From Pseudomonas asiatica (GTDB lineage: Bacteria > Pseudomonadota > Gammaproteobacteria > Pseudomonadales > Pseudomonadaceae), in contig NZ_BLJF01000001.1 in NCBI RefSeq assembly GCF_009932335.1, forward strand, positions 1,550,001 through 1,614,000: DNA of 64,000 nt, in the 5' to 3' direction. A program made the translations under genes and the position numbers. Shown in pieces: positions 61,699-64,000 of this stretch. How positions within the stretch are numbered: the stretch's first letter is position 1; each line of letters starts with the position of its first letter. A model generated the notes under the pieces. That model saw only the letters and a list, made by a program, of their open reading frames with translations, ran no database searches and was not told where the DNA came from.

Positions 61699-61750
61699 CG
61701 TGAAATTTTTCATGTAATTTTTCATGAAAAATAACTCTAAAAATTTCACG
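61699..61750. promoter_or_regulatory. Nested palindromic operator for the PuuR-like regulator
   Basis: An outer 12-bp inverted repeat CGTGAAATTTTT (61699-61710) with AAAAATTTCACG (61739-61750). Inside lies the perfect 16-bp palindrome ATTTTTCATGAAAAAT (61717-61732). AATTTTTCATG also repeats directly at 61704 and 61716, a 12-bp period. It ends 13 bp before the regulator start. Confidence 0.65.
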
Positions 61751-61763
61751 GCAGTCTCAAACG

Positions 61764-62318
61764 ATGAAGATGCACGAAGAGGTTGAAGCCCTCGCGATCC
61801 TTATTCACGACCTGCGCAAATTCAAGAACCTGACCCTGGGCGAACTGGCCGAGCGCATCAACCGCTCGGTGGGCTTCCTGTCCCAGGTCGAGCGCGGTGT
61901 TTCGCGCCCTACCGTGGCCGATCTCACCGCCATCAGTGAAGCGCTCGGCGTATCCACCGCGTACTTCTACAACCTGAGCAAGCCCCGCAGCGTCAGCTGG
62001 GTCACGCGCCCCCACGAGCGGCGCACGCTGTACCTCGAGTCGGGCATCACCGATGTGCTGGCTTCGCCCACCATCGGCGGCGCGTTCTCCATGCTCGACA
62101 GCCATCTCGAGCCAGGCGCCAGCAGTGGCGAGCTGTACCTGACCGACCGTTCCGAGCAAGGCTGTTTCGTGCTCGAAGGCGAACTCACGGTCTGGCTGGA
62201 CCACGGCGACGCCGTGACCCTGCAGGCCAACGACTGCTTCCAGCTGCACCCCCACGCGCAGTTCCGTTACGCCAACCTGACGGAAAAAGCCACCCGCGTG
62301 CTCTGGGTCTTCAACTGA
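61764..62318 (+). CDS. XRE-family cupin regulator (PuuR-like)
   Basis: A 184-residue regulator with N-terminal XRE helix-turn-helix (about 12-66; TLGELAERINRSVGFLSQVERGVSRPTVADLTAISEAL) and a C-terminal cupin domain (SHLEPGASSGELYLTDRSEQGCFVLEGELTVWLDHGD). PuuR-type repressors sense putrescine or its derivatives. The gene sits directly behind a nested palindromic operator (61699-61750) and upstream of the glutamine synthetase-like gene. Autoregulation is therefore likely. Confidence 0.85.
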   Translation: MKMHEEVEALAILIHDLRKFKNLTLGELAERINRSVGFLSQVERGVSRPTVADLTAISEALGVSTAYFYNLSKPRSVSWVTRPHERRTLYLESGITDVLASPTIGGAFSMLDSHLEPGASSGELYLTDRSEQGCFVLEGELTVWLDHGDAVTLQANDCFQLHPHAQFRYANLTEKATRVLWVFN

Positions 62319-62345
62319 ATTCGTTCACCTCACAAGGACAAGAAG

Positions 62346-63692
62346 ATGAGTGTCGTCTTTCCGGATCTGCTGACTGAAGTGCGCTCGTTCCGAGCGAAAC
62401 ACCCAGAAATACGTTATGTCGACCTGATTGCGCTGGATATTCCCGGGCACTTCTACGGCAAGCGCTACCCCATGGACATGCTGGAAAAAGTCGCAGCCGG
62501 CGCGCCGCTGAAGTTGCCGCAGAACTGCGTGCTGCTGGGCACCCAGGGTGGCCTCTATCCAATCGGTGACTACTGCTTCGCCGATGGCGACCCGGATGCC
62601 GCCCGCCGCCTGGTGCCGGGTACCCTCAGGCCGGTGCGCTGGGAAAAGGAACCGATCGCGCAGATGCTCATCACCTCTGACGGCACCGCCAACCCCATCG
62701 AGTTCGAGCCCCGTGAAGTGCTGGCCCGGGTGATCCAGCGCCTGGCCAGGCGCGGCATTCGCCCGGTGGTGGCCTTCGAGCTGGAGTTCTACCTGTTCGA
62801 CCGCAAGCTCGATAACGGCCTGCCACAGTACCCACGCGACAAGGCGACCGACGACCACGACGACCAGCCGAACATGCACATCGAGCGGCTGTCGCGCTTT
62901 GCACCGGTGCTGCACGAAATGGTCGATGGTGCCAACGAGCAAGGCGTGCCGGCGAACGTCATCACCGCGGAGCTGGGCCCAGGCCAGTTCGAGATCAACT
63001 TCTCGCACAGCGACGATGCCATGAGCGCGGCGGACTGGTCGGCGCTGTTCTGCCGCAGTACCCGCGGGATCGCGATGAAGCACGGCTACCGAGCCAGCTT
63101 CATGAGCAAGCCGTACCTGGATGCGCCGGGCAGCGGCATGCATGTGCACATCAGCCTGTACGACAACGCCGGCAACAACATCCTCGCCGGCGATGACCAG
63201 CGCAAGCTGCGCCATGCGGTGGCAGGGTGCCTGGAGCTGCTGCCGCACTGCATGCCGATCTTCGCCCCGAACCACAATGCCTACCGCCGTTACGGTGCCA
63301 TGGTCAACGCGGCGAGCAAGGCCAGCTGGGGTTTCGAAGATCGCGATGCGTGTATTCGCATCCCCGAGTCCGACCCCCGCAACCTGCGCATCGAACACCG
63401 CCTCGCTGGGGCCGATGCCAACCCGTACCTGGTGCTGGCGGCCATCCTGACCGGGATGGAGCATGGCCTGGAACGTGGCGTCGAGCCCATCGCCCCGCTG
63501 AACGACAACCGCCAGAGCGGCATCGAGTTCCCCAAGGATGCCTTCAGTGCCCTGGCCGCCATGCGTCACCACCCGGAGGTCAACGCGGGCCTGGGCAGTG
63601 AATTCGTGATGGTCTACTGCGAAAACAAATACCAGGAGCAACTGGACTTCATGCGCCACATCGATGCCCGCGAATACCGCTGGTTCCTGTAG
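62346..63692 (+). CDS. Glutamine synthetase-family ligase (gamma-glutamylpolyamine synthetase-like)
   Basis: A 448-residue GS-fold ligase. It has VVAFELEFYLFD, GPGQFEINFSHSDDA, MSKPYLDAPGSGMHVHISL and NRQSGIEFPKDAFSAL, and the catalytic glutamates and the ATP/metal region MHVHISL are present. In the putrescine pathway the homologue PuuA joins glutamate to the diamine. AAGGACAAG precedes the ATG. It lies between a PuuR-like regulator and a PuuD-like amidotransferase gene, which supports a polyamine role. Ethanolamine or another amine is possible. Confidence 0.83.
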   Translation: MSVVFPDLLTEVRSFRAKHPEIRYVDLIALDIPGHFYGKRYPMDMLEKVAAGAPLKLPQNCVLLGTQGGLYPIGDYCFADGDPDAARRLVPGTLRPVRWEKEPIAQMLITSDGTANPIEFEPREVLARVIQRLARRGIRPVVAFELEFYLFDRKLDNGLPQYPRDKATDDHDDQPNMHIERLSRFAPVLHEMVDGANEQGVPANVITAELGPGQFEINFSHSDDAMSAADWSALFCRSTRGIAMKHGYRASFMSKPYLDAPGSGMHVHISLYDNAGNNILAGDDQRKLRHAVAGCLELLPHCMPIFAPNHNAYRRYGAMVNAASKASWGFEDRDACIRIPESDPRNLRIEHRLAGADANPYLVLAAILTGMEHGLERGVEPIAPLNDNRQSGIEFPKDAFSALAAMRHHPEVNAGLGSEFVMVYCENKYQEQLDFMRHIDAREYRWFL

Positions 63693-63776
63693 GTGCCGGG
63701 GTCGGGGCAGCGCCGCTGCACCCTGCCTTTCTACCGTTTCAATACAACGCGCAATATGGATTTGCCGGAGGAAGAT

Positions 63777-64000
63777 ATGCCACGTGTGCCCGTTATCGGC
63801 ATTACCGCATGCACCAGCATGATCGAGCTGCATGCAACCCAGACCATCAGCGAGAAGTACGCGCGCGCGGCGGCCAAGGCAGCGTGTGGGCTGCCCATCG
63901 TGATACCCAGCCTCGCAGACCTGATGGACAGCGCCGATATTCTCGACGTGGTGGATGGGCTGATCTTCACCGGTTCGCCGTCCAACATCGAACCGTTCCA
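63777..64000 (+). CDS. Class I glutamine amidotransferase-like hydrolase (PuuD-like), 3' truncated
   Basis: The start of a peptidase C26/class I GATase protein: VPVIGITACTSM, then GLPIVIPSL and VDGLIFTGSPSNIEP, the family's opening strand and oxyanion loop. The catalytic cysteine, histidine and glutamate lie beyond the window. GGAGGAAG precedes the ATG at 63777. In the polyamine pathway it hydrolyses gamma-glutamyl-GABA. 74 codons are visible. Confidence 0.85.
   Translation, partial: MPRVPVIGITACTSMIELHATQTISEKYARAAAKAACGLPIVIPSLADLMDSADILDVVDGLIFTGSPSNIEPF

Noticed and set aside
1..64000. tRNA, rRNA, CRISPR, IS element, integrase or prophage genes
   Set aside because: None could be recognised; repeated sequences are REP-type and no spacer-repeat regularity or transposase is visible.

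Overview
The window is GC-rich chromosomal DNA from a gammaproteobacterium, most probably a member of the Pseudomonas putida group. The reasons are the codon usage, the many short intergenic repeats with the REP-like cores TGTGGGAGCGGGC and TGTAGGAGC(G/A)GCC, and the gene families present (IclR-controlled catabolic islands, HcnABC-like oxidases, pst, kup, a VgrG island). The species is inferred from general knowledge of such genomes, not from a search. No rRNA, tRNA, CRISPR array, IS element or prophage was seen.

Layout. 1-2926: the end of a class III aminotransferase and an aldehyde dehydrogenase, a likely amine-degrading pair. 3196-6081: a large membrane HD-GYP protein. 6382-6865: a decayed small gene and an intact DUF3077-like gene among REPs. 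7060-19141: a large catabolic island with three KstD/fumarate-reductase-type flavoproteins, two IclR regulators, a Gfo/Idh/MocA oxidoreductase, a sugar-isomerase/dehydratase-fold TIM barrel, an MFS importer, a NIPSNAP protein and an AroE-like dehydrogenase with altered substrate residues. Repeated GGAAY-N3-RTTCC sites suggest one regulon for the first part. 19381-26972: a tightly overlapping seven-gene operon (ABC importer plus a three-subunit amino acid/opine-type dehydrogenase) with a divergent IclR gene. 27201-29054: an ABC exporter. 29298-33039: a LysR regulator and pxpA-pxpB-pxpC-like genes.

33272-41441 is a type VI secretion accessory island: an orphan TssL, VgrG, a DUF4123 adaptor, a VasX-like effector of 1074 residues, a two-TM putative immunity protein and PAAR. 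AT content rises sharply over the toxin C-terminus and the immunity N-terminus. 41819-46202 holds a DapA-family aldolase, an unusual fusion of [2Fe-2S] ferredoxin, flavin reductase and M24 metallopeptidase, and a divergent MocR regulator.

46328-56122 is mixed housekeeping: a DUF1835-like protein, a TPR protein, a chemoreceptor, kup, an MFS exporter, a universal stress protein and small proteins. 56413-60212 is pstSCAB behind a Pho box, with no phoU following. It is followed by a translationally coupled pair: a Fic-fold protein lacking the catalytic histidine, and a HAD hydrolase. 61764-64000 is the start of a PuuR/PuuA/PuuD-like gamma-glutamyl-polyamine cluster with a nested palindromic operator.

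The strongest candidates for undescribed biology are the ferredoxin-reductase/M24 fusion locus, the degenerate Fic/HAD pair beside pst, and the triple-flavoprotein island with its two IclR operator types.
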